Positions 17,041-25,409 of a stretch of DNA of 64,000 nt are shown here, in pieces. The DNA is taken from the NCBI RefSeq assembly GCF_036250735.1, contig NZ_CP109430.1:434001-498000 (forward strand), written 5' to 3'. The notes beneath the pieces are model-generated. The model was not told the origin of the DNA, made no database searches, and saw only the letters and a program-made list of their open reading frames with translations. A program made the position numbers and the translations under genes. Origin of the DNA: Streptosporangium sp. NBC_01495 (GTDB taxonomy: Bacteria; Actinomycetota; Actinomycetes; Streptosporangiales; Streptosporangiaceae). How positions within the stretch are numbered: position 1 is the first letter of the stretch; each line of letters begins with the position of its first letter.

Positions 17041-18561
17041 GTGAACGACCTGAAGGTCTGCTTCTCGGGTACCCGGTCGGGGCGGTGGCCCATGACGGTC
17101 GGTCAGAAGAACGTGCTGGAGTGGATCAGTCCGGACCTGCCGGGGCCGGCCGACATCCTGTCGACGATGGTGCGCGTGCCCCGGGGAAGCACCATGGACG
17201 CGGTCGGTGCGGCTCTGGGCGCGCTGATCGGCCGCCAGGAGGCGCTGCGGACCCTCCTACGGGACGGTGAGCAGTTCGTGCACGCGTCGGGAACGCTCGT
17301 CGCCGAGGTGGTCGAGGCCACGGGCACTCACCAGGACTGGTTCCCGCCTGGCCGGGCTTTCGATCCCGCCGTCGACTTCCCGATAAGGGCGAGCGTGGTG
17401 ACCCGGTCGGGATCTCCGTTCCTGGTCGTCCTGCACGTGTCGCACGTGGCGGCGGACCTGATGGCGATGACGATTCTGCGCGCCGAACTCGCCGCCCTGC
17501 TGGCGGGCCGGTCGCTTCCTCCCGCCGCGTACCATCCCGCCGATCAGGCCACCTACGAACTCACCTCGGCCGGGCAGCGCCGGCTGGAGGGTTCGGTCAG
17601 GTACTGGGCCCGCCAGGTGGCCGAGAAGCCGTTGTGCGCGCTCGGCCTGCCCTTCCGTTTTCCCGACGCCCGCGGCCATCATCACGTCCTGCTGGGCTCC
17701 CGGCCCGCCGCGGAGGCGGTGGCCCACATCGTGGCGAATACCGGTGTGCGGCCGCCGGCAGTCGTGATGGCCGCGTTCGCGGCGCTCCTGACGAACTGGA
17801 CCGGAGCCCCGGGATGCCAGCTGAACTGCCTGTGCAACAACCGTTTCTCCCCGGAGCTGCGCGACTACGTCGGCACGGTGGCCCAGGAGACGATCATCCC
17901 GTTCACCGCGTCGCCCTCGTTCCTGCGGTCGGTCTCCCAGACGAACGCCGCGGCCCTGGCGGCCTACAAGTACGGCCGGTACGACCCGGTTCGGCTGACC
18001 GAGGCGAAGGGCGAGGCGGAACGGGCCCGCGGCATGCGCTGTCACCGGGACGTGGTCGTCAACAACACGACCGGCCACTCGCGTGCGATCCTGCCGGGGG
18101 CCGGCGTGGAGTCCGGCATGGGCGACCGCGTGTTCGGCGCCCCCGCGGAGTTCGACGTCTACCGGCTGGAAGGCAAGCTCGGCTGCGGACTCAGCCTTGA
18201 CGCCCGCCTGGCCACCGCCGACGAGACCGCCGGCATCCTCGGCGGAGTCGAGAGCCTCATCGTCGCCGCCGCCGACGGCGATGTCGATCCGGCCGACTTC
18301 GGCATCCCCCCGGCGGAACGAGGGCCGGGCTGGGTGCGTGCCCGCTCGTGCTGGGTCGACCTCGCCGGTGTCCAGGCCGTAGTGGACCTCGCCCTCGGCC
18401 TCGGTGTCGCGCGGATCGAAGTCGTCGGCGACGAGCTCATCGCCCAGGTCGGGCGCGACACCGACGTCTCCGCGGCCGCCGAGGCGGTGGTCGACGCGGT
18501 CCTGCGCGAAGGACGCCACGGCGTGGTCGCCCCCGGCGACTACGTGCGGGCCGCCGACTGA
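17041..18561 (+). CDS. Stand-alone NRPS condensation-domain-like protein
   Basis: A 506-residue soluble protein. The start (VCFSGTRSGRWPMTVGQKNVL) matches the N-termini of stand-alone actinobacterial condensation-domain proteins. Where the HHxxxDG motif belongs, it has HVSHVAADLMAMTIL (about 140), so the second His is present but the DG pair is altered (AADLM). The DFGIP-like and RFSPELRDYVG segments are the solvent-channel and latch regions. Loss of the DG suggests impaired or different acyl transfer. GTG 17041 is the first possible start: a TAG lies 4 codons before. The last roughly 80 residues are an extra small alpha/beta domain. No adenylation or carrier gene adjoins it. Confidence 0.65.
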   Translation: MNDLKVCFSGTRSGRWPMTVGQKNVLEWISPDLPGPADILSTMVRVPRGSTMDAVGAALGALIGRQEALRTLLRDGEQFVHASGTLVAEVVEATGTHQDWFPPGRAFDPAVDFPIRASVVTRSGSPFLVVLHVSHVAADLMAMTILRAELAALLAGRSLPPAAYHPADQATYELTSAGQRRLEGSVRYWARQVAEKPLCALGLPFRFPDARGHHHVLLGSRPAAEAVAHIVANTGVRPPAVVMAAFAALLTNWTGAPGCQLNCLCNNRFSPELRDYVGTVAQETIIPFTASPSFLRSVSQTNAAALAAYKYGRYDPVRLTEAKGEAERARGMRCHRDVVVNNTTGHSRAILPGAGVESGMGDRVFGAPAEFDVYRLEGKLGCGLSLDARLATADETAGILGGVESLIVAAADGDVDPADFGIPPAERGPGWVRARSCWVDLAGVQAVVDLALGLGVARIEVVGDELIAQVGRDTDVSAAAEAVVDAVLREGRHGVVAPGDYVRAAD

Positions 18562-18593
18562 AAACGATCGGCACGGTGACCCGAACCTCACAC

Positions 18594-18782
18594 ATGAGCT
18601 TCATCGACTACGCGGTGCTCCAGCCGCAGCTCGGGTTGCCGGAGTACCCGGTCGGCGGCGAGCGCTCCATAAAGATCACCCGCGCGTACGTCACCGCCTT
18701 CCTCGACCTGCATCTGAAGGGCCGGCGTCAGCCGTTGCTGGACGGGCCGTCCACCGGCCATCCCGAGGTGAGGTTCTGGTAG
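18594..18782 (+). pseudogene. 3' remnant of an alpha/beta-hydrolase gene
   Basis: The 62-codon frame encodes FIDYAVLQPQLG...ITRAYVTAFLDLHLKG...PLLDGPSTGHPEVRFW. This resembles the extreme C-terminus of secreted alpha/beta hydrolases of the acetylhydrolase type, including the catalytic-His side region. The rest of the enzyme, with the nucleophile serine, is absent: upstream sequence is the end of the condensation-domain gene. It is best read as a truncated relic; an expressed short peptide is unlikely. Confidence 0.6.
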
Positions 18783-18804
18783 ACGGCGTGCGGGCAGCGC
18801 ACGG

Positions 18805-19764
18805 TCAGGTCGTTCGTACGGCGTGCAGGCAGCGAGCGGCCTGGAGGCGCAGGGCGTCGGCGAGCTCGGGCGGGCCGTCGGTGAGGGTGAAGCCGACGTC
18901 CACCGAGGTGATCATCCAGACGAGCGCGGACGGGGTCTCGGCGCCGACGTGCAGCAGGCAGCTGCGGTCGTCGACGGCCTCGACGACGCCCATGCCCGGC
19001 CAGACCCGGTCGGCCACGGCCTCGGCTGACGCGTGCAGGGTGATGGTCGCCCGGCACGGCCAGGTCTGCGACGACAGCCGGTGCGACAGGTAGGCGGCGA
19101 CGTCACCGCCGGGAGGCGGCCGAGGGGCGAAGCGCGGGCCGGTGGGGACGCGGGGGGTGAGCCGGTCCACCCGGAAGGTGCGCCAGTCGTCGCGGCCGGT
19201 GTCCCAGGCCACGAGGTACCAGTGCCGGCCGAAGCTGACCAGGCTGTGCGGTTCGACGCACCGGACCGTACCGCCGCCGCGGGGGCTGGTGTAGTCGAAG
19301 CGCAGCCGCTCGTGACGGCGGCACGCCTCGGCGATCACCATCAGCGTGTCCGAGCTCACCGTGGGGCCGGTCCCGCCGACCCGGACGGTGGCCGTGTGCA
19401 GGGTGTTGACCCGGTGGCGTAGCCGGGACGGCAGCACCTGCTCGAGTTTTGTGAGCGCCCGCAGCGAGGTCTCCTCAAGACCCGAGACCGAGCCGCCCGC
19501 GGACGTGCGCAGCCCGACCACCACGGCGACCGCCTCGTCGTCGTCGAGCAGCAGCGGCGGCAGCGAGGCACCGGCACCCAGCCGGTAGCCGGCGGTGCCC
19601 TGGGTGGCGTGCACGGGATAGCCGAACTCGCGCAGCCGCCCCACGTCCCTGCGGACCGTGCGCGTGGTGACGCCCAGCCGGTCGGCGAGCTCGGTTCCCG
19701 ACCAGTCGTGACGGGTCTGCAGGAGCGACAGCAGTCTCAGCAGCCGCATGGAGGTGTTCGGCAC
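18805..19764 (-). CDS. WYL-domain transcriptional regulator (HTH_11 plus WYL)
   Basis: A 319-residue protein. The N-terminal winged HTH has LLSLLQTRHDWSGTELADRL and TTRTVRRDVGRLREFGYPV (about 10-50). The WYL sensor has RHWYLVAWDTGRDDWRTFRV and VDRLTPRV (about 180-205), and a C-terminal WCX-type extension follows. It is divergent from an epoxide hydrolase gene across a 63-bp gap containing a perfect dyad, which it most likely binds. WYL proteins sense nucleotides or small ligands; the ligand here is unknown. Confidence 0.88.
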   Translation of the reverse strand: MPNTSMRLLRLLSLLQTRHDWSGTELADRLGVTTRTVRRDVGRLREFGYPVHATQGTAGYRLGAGASLPPLLLDDDEAVAVVVGLRTSAGGSVSGLEETSLRALTKLEQVLPSRLRHRVNTLHTATVRVGGTGPTVSSDTLMVIAEACRRHERLRFDYTSPRGGGTVRCVEPHSLVSFGRHWYLVAWDTGRDDWRTFRVDRLTPRVPTGPRFAPRPPPGGDVAAYLSHRLSSQTWPCRATITLHASAEAVADRVWPGMGVVEAVDDRSCLLHVGAETPSALVWMITSVDVGFTLTDGPPELADALRLQAARCLHAVRTT

Positions 19765-19784
19765 GTTCTCAAGATTGCCGGATT

Positions 19785-19807
19785 CTTAGGACCGGATCCA
19801 TCCTAAG
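19785..19807. promoter_or_regulatory. Perfect dyad between WYL regulator and epoxide hydrolase
   Basis: CTTAGGA (19785-19791) and TCCTAAG (19801-19807) form a perfect 7-bp inverted repeat with a 9-nt spacer, in the middle of the divergent promoter. It is a likely operator for the WYL protein. Confidence 0.6.
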
Positions 19808-19827
19808 CGGACTCTAGCGTCAGGGGC

Positions 19828-21126
19828 ATGACGAACCCGAACGAGGGCATTCGCCCCTTCCGTATTGACATTCCGCAGGCAGAGCTGGACGGCCTGCGAG
19901 CCCGGCTGGCGAACACCCGCTGGCCGGACGAACTGCCGGGCGTCGGCTGGAGCCGCGGGGTGCCGGTGGGCTACCTGAGGGAACTCGCCGAGTACTGGCG
20001 CACCCGCTACGACTGGCGGGCGCACGAGGCGGCGATCAACGAGCACCCCCAGTACGTCACCACCGTCGACGGGCAGAACGTGCATTTCCTGCACGTGCGC
20101 TCACCCGAACCGGACGCCCTGCCGCTGGTGCTGCTGCACGGCTGGCCGGGCGGGGTCGTGGACTTCCTCGACGTCATCGGCCCGCTGTCGGATCCCCGCG
20201 CGCACGGAGGCGACCCCGCCACGGCCTTCCACCTGGTGATCCCGTCGCTGCCCGGGTTCGGATTCTCCACCCCGCTGGCCGGGCCGGGCATGAACGCGGC
20301 GAAGATGGCCGGCGTGCTCGTGCGGCTGATGTCCCGTCTCGGGTACGAGCGCTACGGCGTGCAGGGCTACGACACCGGCTCGTGGGTCGCCCCGCAGATG
20401 GGCGTGCAGGCCCCCGGCCACGTCGTCGGCGTCCATGTCAACGCGATGATCACCTTCCCGGTGGGGGAGGAGGGCGAGATGGACGGTCTGTCCGAGGCCG
20501 AGCAGCGGCGCTGGCAGGCGATGCAGGACTTCAACGACGGCTACCTGCAGTGCAACTCCAAGCGGCCGCAGACGGTGACGTACGGACTGCACGACTCGCC
20601 TGTCGGCCAGCTCGCCTGGATCGTGGAGAAGTTCAAGGAGCTCACCGACCCCGAGGAGGGGCTGCCCGAGGACAGTGTCGACCGCGACCGCATCCTGACC
20701 GACGTCTCGCTGTACTGGCTGACCGGCACGGCCGGACCGGCGGCGCAGATCTACTACGAGGAGATCTCCGCGGCCACCTGGGGCGATACCGGCGCCGACT
20801 GGGCCACCGGAGCCGGTGACGCCGACTGGGCCACCGGCTCCGGCGACGGCACCGTGGACGCTGCGGACACCGCGGACACCGCGGACACCGCGGACGCTGT
20901 GGACGCCGTGGACGAAGGCGCGGGCGGCTGGGCGGCGGCCCGGCGCGGCGTGGTGCCGACCGGGGTGCTGGTCTCCGCCCATGACGTCACCATCCGCCGA
21001 TGGGCCGAGCGCGACCACAACGTCGTGCACTGGACCGAGCTCGGCAGGGGCGGCCATTTCCTCTCGATGGAGGCGCCGGACCTGTTGGCCGACGACGTGC
21101 GCGCCTTCTTCGAGAAGGTGCGCTGA
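19828..21126 (+). CDS. Epoxide hydrolase (EHN plus alpha/beta-hydrolase) with repeat insertion
   Basis: A 432-residue protein. The N-terminal EHN domain has [17 protein letters not shown] and a WP pair. The alpha/beta-hydrolase core has the oxyanion HGWPGG (about 108), nucleophile Asp in GYDTGSW (about 181), lid-domain LYWLTGTAG and the C-terminal His in [12 protein letters not shown] (about 413). Microsomal-type epoxide hydrolases of this length are usually near 380 residues. The excess comes from an acidic low-complexity insert (residues about 323-365) encoded by tandem repeats between the lid and the strand that carries the acid residue. The insert looks loop-like, so activity may survive. 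The gene is under the divergent WYL regulator. Confidence 0.88.
   Translation: MTNPNEGIRPFRIDIPQAELDGLRARLANTRWPDELPGVGWSRGVPVGYLRELAEYWRTRYDWRAHEAAINEHPQYVTTVDGQNVHFLHVRSPEPDALPLVLLHGWPGGVVDFLDVIGPLSDPRAHGGDPATAFHLVIPSLPGFGFSTPLAGPGMNAAKMAGVLVRLMSRLGYERYGVQGYDTGSWVAPQMGVQAPGHVVGVHVNAMITFPVGEEGEMDGLSEAEQRRWQAMQDFNDGYLQCNSKRPQTVTYGLHDSPVGQLAWIVEKFKELTDPEEGLPEDSVDRDRILTDVSLYWLTGTAGPAAQIYYEEISAATWGDTGADWATGAGDADWATGSGDGTVDAADTADTADTADAVDAVDEGAGGWAAARRGVVPTGVLVSAHDVTIRRWAERDHNVVHWTELGRGGHFLSMEAPDLLADDVRAFFEKVR
20794..20916 (+). repeat. In-frame minisatellite inside the epoxide hydrolase gene
   Basis: Two 27-bp units (20794-20820, 20821-20847; ADWATGxGD) are followed by seven 9-bp units (20854-20916) around GCGGACACC, encoding runs of Ala-Asp-Thr and Val-Asp-Ala. 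All unit lengths are multiples of three, so copy-number change keeps the frame. Confidence 0.85.
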
Positions 21127-21280
21127 GCAGGGCGCCCACCACGGCTCCCACGGCCACGCCGTCCCGTGACATCGACCGGCGGCGGCGTGGTCCACGTCGC
21201 GGACGGATCCGCGGTCCCGACAGCCTGCCGTCGTGGGCGCCGACCGCGCCGATGCCCGGAGGCACCGGAGGCACCGGAGG

Positions 21281-21306
21281 CACCGGAGAGCGTACGTGCT
21301 CCGGTG
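21281..21306. terminator. Hairpin between convergent genes
   Basis: CACCGGAG (21281-21288) pairs with CTCCGGTG (21299-21306) around a 10-nt loop. It lies between the convergent epoxide hydrolase and AraC genes and could end both. It is preceded by three direct copies of a CGGAGGCAC unit. Confidence 0.5.
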
Positions 21307-21374
21307 GCGACGTGTCGCGCTCCACGACGAGCTCGCCGTGAACCACCGTAGGCTCCGCCGGCCCGCACGGATGA

Positions 21375-22325
21375 CTACGGATGTGGGTGCGCTCGCGGGT
21401 ACGGTGCCGATCCGAGCTCCCCGGGCCGCCCGCCTGTGCCCGGCGTTCCGGCCTCGGCGAGGTGGTTGTGGGCACCGGGAAGGAGCGACCGCAGCACGGC
21501 CAGGCCGGCGGACTCGACCGGTGACGGTGGTGCGGTCTCCGGCGCGGTGACGCGGAACGTGGTCGGCGCCATCCCGTAGATCGCGCGGAATCGGCGGGAG
21601 AAGTGGTACGCGTCCGCGAAGCCGCACTGTACGGCGATCGCCCGCATGGACAGGTTGCTCTGCCACAACAGCGGTTCGGCCCTGGCCAGGCGCAGCAGCT
21701 CGACGGCGGCGACCGGGCCGACGCCGAACCGCCGGCGGAACGTGCGGCACAGTGTGCTCGGCGAGACCTGGGCGGCCGAGACGAGTCGCCCCATCGGGAT
21801 CGGCCTGGCCACACCGTCGGACCAGTGCTCGCGCACCGCGCGCATCATCGCGACGACCGGTTCCGGCAGGGCCGCCGGTGTACGGGCCGTCGGCGCGGGA
21901 TCGGCCAGGAAGGTCAGCACCAGCAGGCGGAGTGTCTCGCGGGCCTGGACCCTCCACCCCGGCGGGCACTCGGCGCCCAGCCAGAGCAGGTACTGACACA
22001 GGGCGCCCATGGGGTCGTGCCGGCCGGTCAGGTCCCGCAGCAGCGGCCAGCCGGCCTGCGCATGACCGGTGAGCGTGAAATGCACGTACGCGTGCCGGGT
22101 CGGGGTTCGGGGATCCCAGCGGAACGAGTCGCGCATTCCCGGCCGGATGAGCAGCAACTCGCCTGGAGCCAGCGGTAGTACGACGCCGTCCCAGAACCAG
22201 GTGGCGCTGCCCTGGAGGAGCCAGACGAACTGGTACGACCTGGCGACCCTGGGACCGAAGGCCGAGCCGGGCGGGTAGTCCGCGACGCTTGGCCCGAGGC
22301 GGGCCGCCAGGTCGACGGAGATCAT
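21375..22325 (-). CDS. AraC-family transcriptional regulator
   Basis: A 316-residue protein. An N-terminal cupin-like sensor (SYQFVWLLQGSATWFW, LAPGELLLIRPGMRDSF) is followed by the double HTH with MGRLVSAAQVSPSTLCRTFR and the signature CGFADAYHFSRRFRAIYG (about 240-258). The C-terminal 50 residues are a low-complexity Pro/Gly tail. It lies 10 bases after the PhyH gene on the same strand, so the two are one transcription unit. Carbohydrate regulators often have this form, which fits the neighbouring catabolic operon. Confidence 0.88.
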   Translation of the reverse strand: MISVDLAARLGPSVADYPPGSAFGPRVARSYQFVWLLQGSATWFWDGVVLPLAPGELLLIRPGMRDSFRWDPRTPTRHAYVHFTLTGHAQAGWPLLRDLTGRHDPMGALCQYLLWLGAECPPGWRVQARETLRLLVLTFLADPAPTARTPAALPEPVVAMMRAVREHWSDGVARPIPMGRLVSAAQVSPSTLCRTFRRRFGVGPVAAVELLRLARAEPLLWQSNLSMRAIAVQCGFADAYHFSRRFRAIYGMAPTTFRVTAPETAPPSPVESAGLAVLRSLLPGAHNHLAEAGTPGTGGRPGELGSAPYPRAHPHP

Positions 22326-22335
22326 TTGTCGGTCG

Positions 22336-23187
22336 TCATCTGTCGCAGCCGCCGTCCCGGTTCAGGCGAATTCGCGGTCGGCGTACCTCCTGAAGACCTT
22401 TGTACGCGTACGGGTCGGTGCCGGCGACAAGGACGATGTCCCGGAAGTCCGCCTGTGCCATGGCCGTCCCCTCCGACGGGGCGGCCCATGGCAGCAGGGA
22501 CTCCGCGCTCATGTAGTGGTTGACCAGCGCCCGCCGGTAGCCGTGCCGGCCGGTGTTGGGGAGCGATTTGTGCAGCAGGTAGCCGTTGAACACCAGCACG
22601 GAGCCGGCCGCGATCTCGACGGGCACCGCGTCGGAGTCGTCGAACGGGAAGTCGTACGACTCCACGGTGCAGTCGTAGCGCGGGTCGTCGTGCTCGCGGT
22701 TCGGGTAGAGCACGCCGGGGCGGTGCGAGCCCGGCAGCACCCAGAGGCAGCCGTTCTCGACGGTGGCGTCGTCGAGCGCGATCCACGCCGCCGCGAGCGA
22801 ACGGTCCCGGGTCGGGATGAACATCTCGTCCTGGTGCCAGGCCTGCCCCGGCTCTCCCTCGGACTTGATGAACAACATCGACTGCATCGCCTTGATGTTC
22901 GGACCGATCAGCGAGGTGAGGACCGAAGTGATCGCCGTATGGCGCATCGTGGCGAGCATCAGGCCGGAAAGTTTGTGCGGGTAGTGGACGCACAGGAACC
23001 TGCGCAGCACGTCGTCGTCGGTGTCGGTGGATCCGGCGGGGAGCGCGCCCTCGATGGCGCCGAGCTCGCCACGGCAGATGCGGACGGCCTCTTCGACCAG
23101 CTTGCCGACCTCGCCGGGGTCGAACGCGTGCTCCAGGACGAGATAGCCGTCGCGCTCGTACCGGGTCTTCAGATCGATGTTCGTCAC
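22336..23187 (-). CDS. Phytanoyl-CoA dioxygenase (PhyH) family Fe(II)/2-oxoglutarate oxygenase
   Basis: A 283-residue cupin oxygenase. It has the Fe-binding HxD in QAWHQDEMFIP (about 120), the distal His in NGYLLHKSLPNTG (about 213), and the 2-oxoglutarate-binding Arg in GYRRALVNHYMS. ENGCLWVLPGSHRPG is the conserved PhyH strand. GTG 23187 begins where PhyH homology starts; an in-frame ATG at 23235 would add 16 residues. The gene is divergent from the LacI-led uptake operon across 144 bp and may oxidise the imported sugar derivative or an aglycone. Confidence 0.82.
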   Translation of the reverse strand: MTNIDLKTRYERDGYLVLEHAFDPGEVGKLVEEAVRICRGELGAIEGALPAGSTDTDDDVLRRFLCVHYPHKLSGLMLATMRHTAITSVLTSLIGPNIKAMQSMLFIKSEGEPGQAWHQDEMFIPTRDRSLAAAWIALDDATVENGCLWVLPGSHRPGVLYPNREHDDPRYDCTVESYDFPFDDSDAVPVEIAAGSVLVFNGYLLHKSLPNTGRHGYRRALVNHYMSAESLLPWAAPSEGTAMAQADFRDIVLVAGTDPYAYKGLQEVRRPRIRLNRDGGCDR

Positions 23188-23263
23188 CGCTCCATCATCA
23201 CCGTCGCGACCGCGTTCCAGCCATGGTGCCGGCACGCAGCCGGATGGCGAATTTTGTCACCTA

Positions 23264-23330
23264 TTGACTTGTCCTGAAATCAGTTATTAACATCCGACCC
23301 ACTTCCTAATACGTATTAAGTAGGAGTTGA
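23264..23330 (+). promoter_or_regulatory. Promoter/operator of the LacI-led operon
   Basis: TTGACT (23264-23269) and TATTAA (23285-23290) are promoter-like, though the 15-bp spacing is short. TAATACGTATTA (23307-23318) is a perfect 12-bp palindrome with a central CG, the usual form of a LacI-family operator. AGGAG begins at 23322, upstream of ATG 23332. Confidence 0.6.
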
Positions 23331-23331
23331 T

Positions 23332-24483
23332 ATGGCTCCACCTCCACGGCAGCGGCGGGCCACCCAGGTCGACATCGCGAAGCGCGCCGATGTCTCGCAG
23401 GCGACCGTGTCGCTCGTCCTCAGCGGCGGCGCGGTCAGCGATCAGATCGCCGAGTCGACGCGGCAGGCGGTCCTCGCGGCGGCCGCGGAGCTGGGCTACT
23501 CGGCCAACGTCGCCGCCCGTAGCCTCAGGGGCGGTCGTAACTACCTGCTCGGCCTGTACACGTTCGAGCCCGTCTTCCCGACCGACCAGCGCGATTTCTA
23601 CTTCCCGTTCCTGATGGGCGTCGAGGAGGAGACCGCGCGGCAGGGCTACGACCTGCTGCTGTTCACCTCGGTGGGCTCGGGCAAGCAGGCGATCTACACC
23701 GGCGGGGTGAACCGCCTGAAGCTCGCCGACGGCTGTGTGCTGCTCGGCCGCCACGTGCGGCGCGAGGAGCTGGCGGAGCTGGTCCTGGAGGACTTCCCGT
23801 TCGTCTTCATCGGCCGCCGCGAGCTCGACGGCGCCGAGTTGTCCTACGTCGGAGCGGATTACGTGACGGCCACCAGCGACCTCGTCGCGGAGCTGGTCCG
23901 CCTGGGACACGAGAGAATCCTCTACTTACGCGCGGCCGAGGACACCGAGCCGACCCGTGACCGTGAGAAGGGGTACCGGCAGGGCCTCGCGGCGGCCGGG
24001 ATCGCGGTGGACGAGTCGCTGATCCGCGAGCTCGCCGACCCCACCGACCTGTCGCCCGAGTCCGTCGAGCAGTGGACGGGCACGGCCGGCGTCACCGCGA
24101 TCCTCGTCGAGCCGAGCGAGGACAACAGGCTGACCACCGCGCTGGACGCGACCAGCGCGGCCGGCCGGGTGCGCTTCCCCGGCGACTGCTCGATCGCGTT
24201 GCTCGGCGACCCGCCGTCGTGGACTCCGGAGTTGCGGAACTGGACCCGCTTCTCCCTGCCCCGTGCGGAGATGGCGCGCACGGCCGTGCAGCTCCTGATC
24301 GACCTGCTCGACGCGCCGCTCGGCGCGCCCCGGCAGGTCACCGTGCCGTGCAGCTTCGTGCCCGGCGATTCCATCGGCCCTGTTCCCGACGGCCCCGTTC
24401 CCGGCGGCCCTGTTCCCGGCGGCCCCGTTCCCGGCGGCCCCGTTCCCGGCGGCCCCGTTCCCGGCGGGACGCGGTCGCGATGA
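23332..24483 (+). CDS. LacI-family transcriptional repressor with proline-rich repeat tail
   Basis: A 383-residue protein. The N-terminal LacI HTH is TQVDIAKRADVSQATVSLVL, with the hinge YSANVAARSLRGGR. The periplasmic-binding-like sensor domain follows, with VGADYVTATSDLVAELVRLGH and GDCSIALLGDPPSW. The C-terminus carries six copies of Gly-Pro-Val-Pro-(Gly/Asp)-Gly, not usual in this family. It is the first gene of the uptake operon: its TGA overlaps the permease ATG (ATGA), so repressor and transporter are co-translated. The palindrome upstream suggests autorepression. Confidence 0.9.
   Translation: MAPPPRQRRATQVDIAKRADVSQATVSLVLSGGAVSDQIAESTRQAVLAAAAELGYSANVAARSLRGGRNYLLGLYTFEPVFPTDQRDFYFPFLMGVEEETARQGYDLLLFTSVGSGKQAIYTGGVNRLKLADGCVLLGRHVRREELAELVLEDFPFVFIGRRELDGAELSYVGADYVTATSDLVAELVRLGHERILYLRAAEDTEPTRDREKGYRQGLAAAGIAVDESLIRELADPTDLSPESVEQWTGTAGVTAILVEPSEDNRLTTALDATSAAGRVRFPGDCSIALLGDPPSWTPELRNWTRFSLPRAEMARTAVQLLIDLLDAPLGAPRQVTVPCSFVPGDSIGPVPDGPVPGGPVPGGPVPGGPVPGGPVPGGTRSR
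24376..24465 (+). repeat. Six 15-bp in-frame repeats in the LacI gene 3' end
   Basis: Six contiguous 15-bp units based on GGCCCCGTTCCCGGC encode a GPVPG repeat immediately before the stop codon. Units differ only by C/T and G/A changes. Confidence 0.9.
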
Positions 24484-25409
24484 CCCGCATGGTGGTACGC
24501 CGGCTGCTCATCGGCGTGTTCGTGATGTGGGGCGCGGCCTCGGTCATCTTCGTCATCGTGCGCGCCGCGCCGGGCGACCCGGCGACGGTGTTCCTCGGCC
24601 CGGACGCGAGCAAGGACCAGATCGAGCGGCTCACCGCGGCGCTCGGACTGGACCGGCCGCTGTACGAGCAGTACTTCGGCTACCTCGGCGACGTGCTCCG
24701 GCTGGACTTCGGCCAGTCCTACCGGCTCGGCCGCCCGGCGATGGAGGCGGTGATCGAGCGGCTGCCGGCCACGATCGACCTCACGCTCACCGCGACGGCC
24801 GTCGCCGTCGCCGCCGGTCTCGTACTCGGGCTCGTCGCGGGCAGCCGGCCCGGCGGCGTGGTGGACCGGGTGGTGTCCGCGGCGACGATCGCGTTGCAGT
24901 CCTTTCCGACGTTCTGGGTGGGGATCATGCTGGTCCTGACCTTCGCGCTCGGCCTGCGGCTGCTGCCCAGCGCCGGGGTCGGCACGCCCGCGCACCTGGT
25001 GCTGCCGGCGGTGACCCTGGCCCTCCCGTTCACCGCCATCGTCGCCCGCCTCACCAGGAGCAGCGTCACCGAGGCGATGCGCGAGCCGTACGTCCAGACG
25101 GCACGGTCCAAGGGGCTCACCGAACGACAGGTCCTGCTGGGACACGCGCTGCGCAACTCGCTCATCCCGGTCGTGACGATCGTCGGGCTTCAGATGGGCG
25201 CGCTCATGGGCGGCGCGGTGATCGTGGAGAACGTCTTCGCCTGGCCGGGGCTCGGCTCACTGGTCGTCGACTCGGTCGCCAACCGCGACTACACCGTGGT
25301 GCAGGCGGTGACCCTGCTGATCGCCGGCATCGTGATGGTGCTCAACATCGTCGCCGACGTGCTCTACATCCGGCTGGACCCGCGCATCCGGACGGAGGCC
25401 GGGTCATGA
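24480..25409 (+). CDS. ABC importer permease, DppB/OppB type
   Basis: A 309-residue membrane protein with six predicted helices. The N-terminal VVRRLLIGVFVMWGAASVIF and APGDP motif are typical of DppB. The EAA coupling loop is EPYVQTARSKGLTERQVLLGHALRN (about 208). The ATG overlaps the LacI stop by ATGA, and the end overlaps the next permease in the same way. It forms the membrane channel with the following gene for a family-5 solute (peptide, nickel, or oligosaccharide/sialic-acid type). Confidence 0.92.
   Translation: MTRMVVRRLLIGVFVMWGAASVIFVIVRAAPGDPATVFLGPDASKDQIERLTAALGLDRPLYEQYFGYLGDVLRLDFGQSYRLGRPAMEAVIERLPATIDLTLTATAVAVAAGLVLGLVAGSRPGGVVDRVVSAATIALQSFPTFWVGIMLVLTFALGLRLLPSAGVGTPAHLVLPAVTLALPFTAIVARLTRSSVTEAMREPYVQTARSKGLTERQVLLGHALRNSLIPVVTIVGLQMGALMGGAVIVENVFAWPGLGSLVVDSVANRDYTVVQAVTLLIAGIVMVLNIVADVLYIRLDPRIRTEAGS

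Noticed and set aside
18594-18782. An intact small 62-residue protein
   Set aside because: Its sequence matches only the last part of large alpha/beta hydrolases, and no body of such an enzyme precedes it.
21241-21306. CGGAGGCAC repeats as part of a coding extension of the epoxide hydrolase or AraC gene
   Set aside because: They lie beyond both stop codons and form a hairpin; treated as terminator-region sequence.
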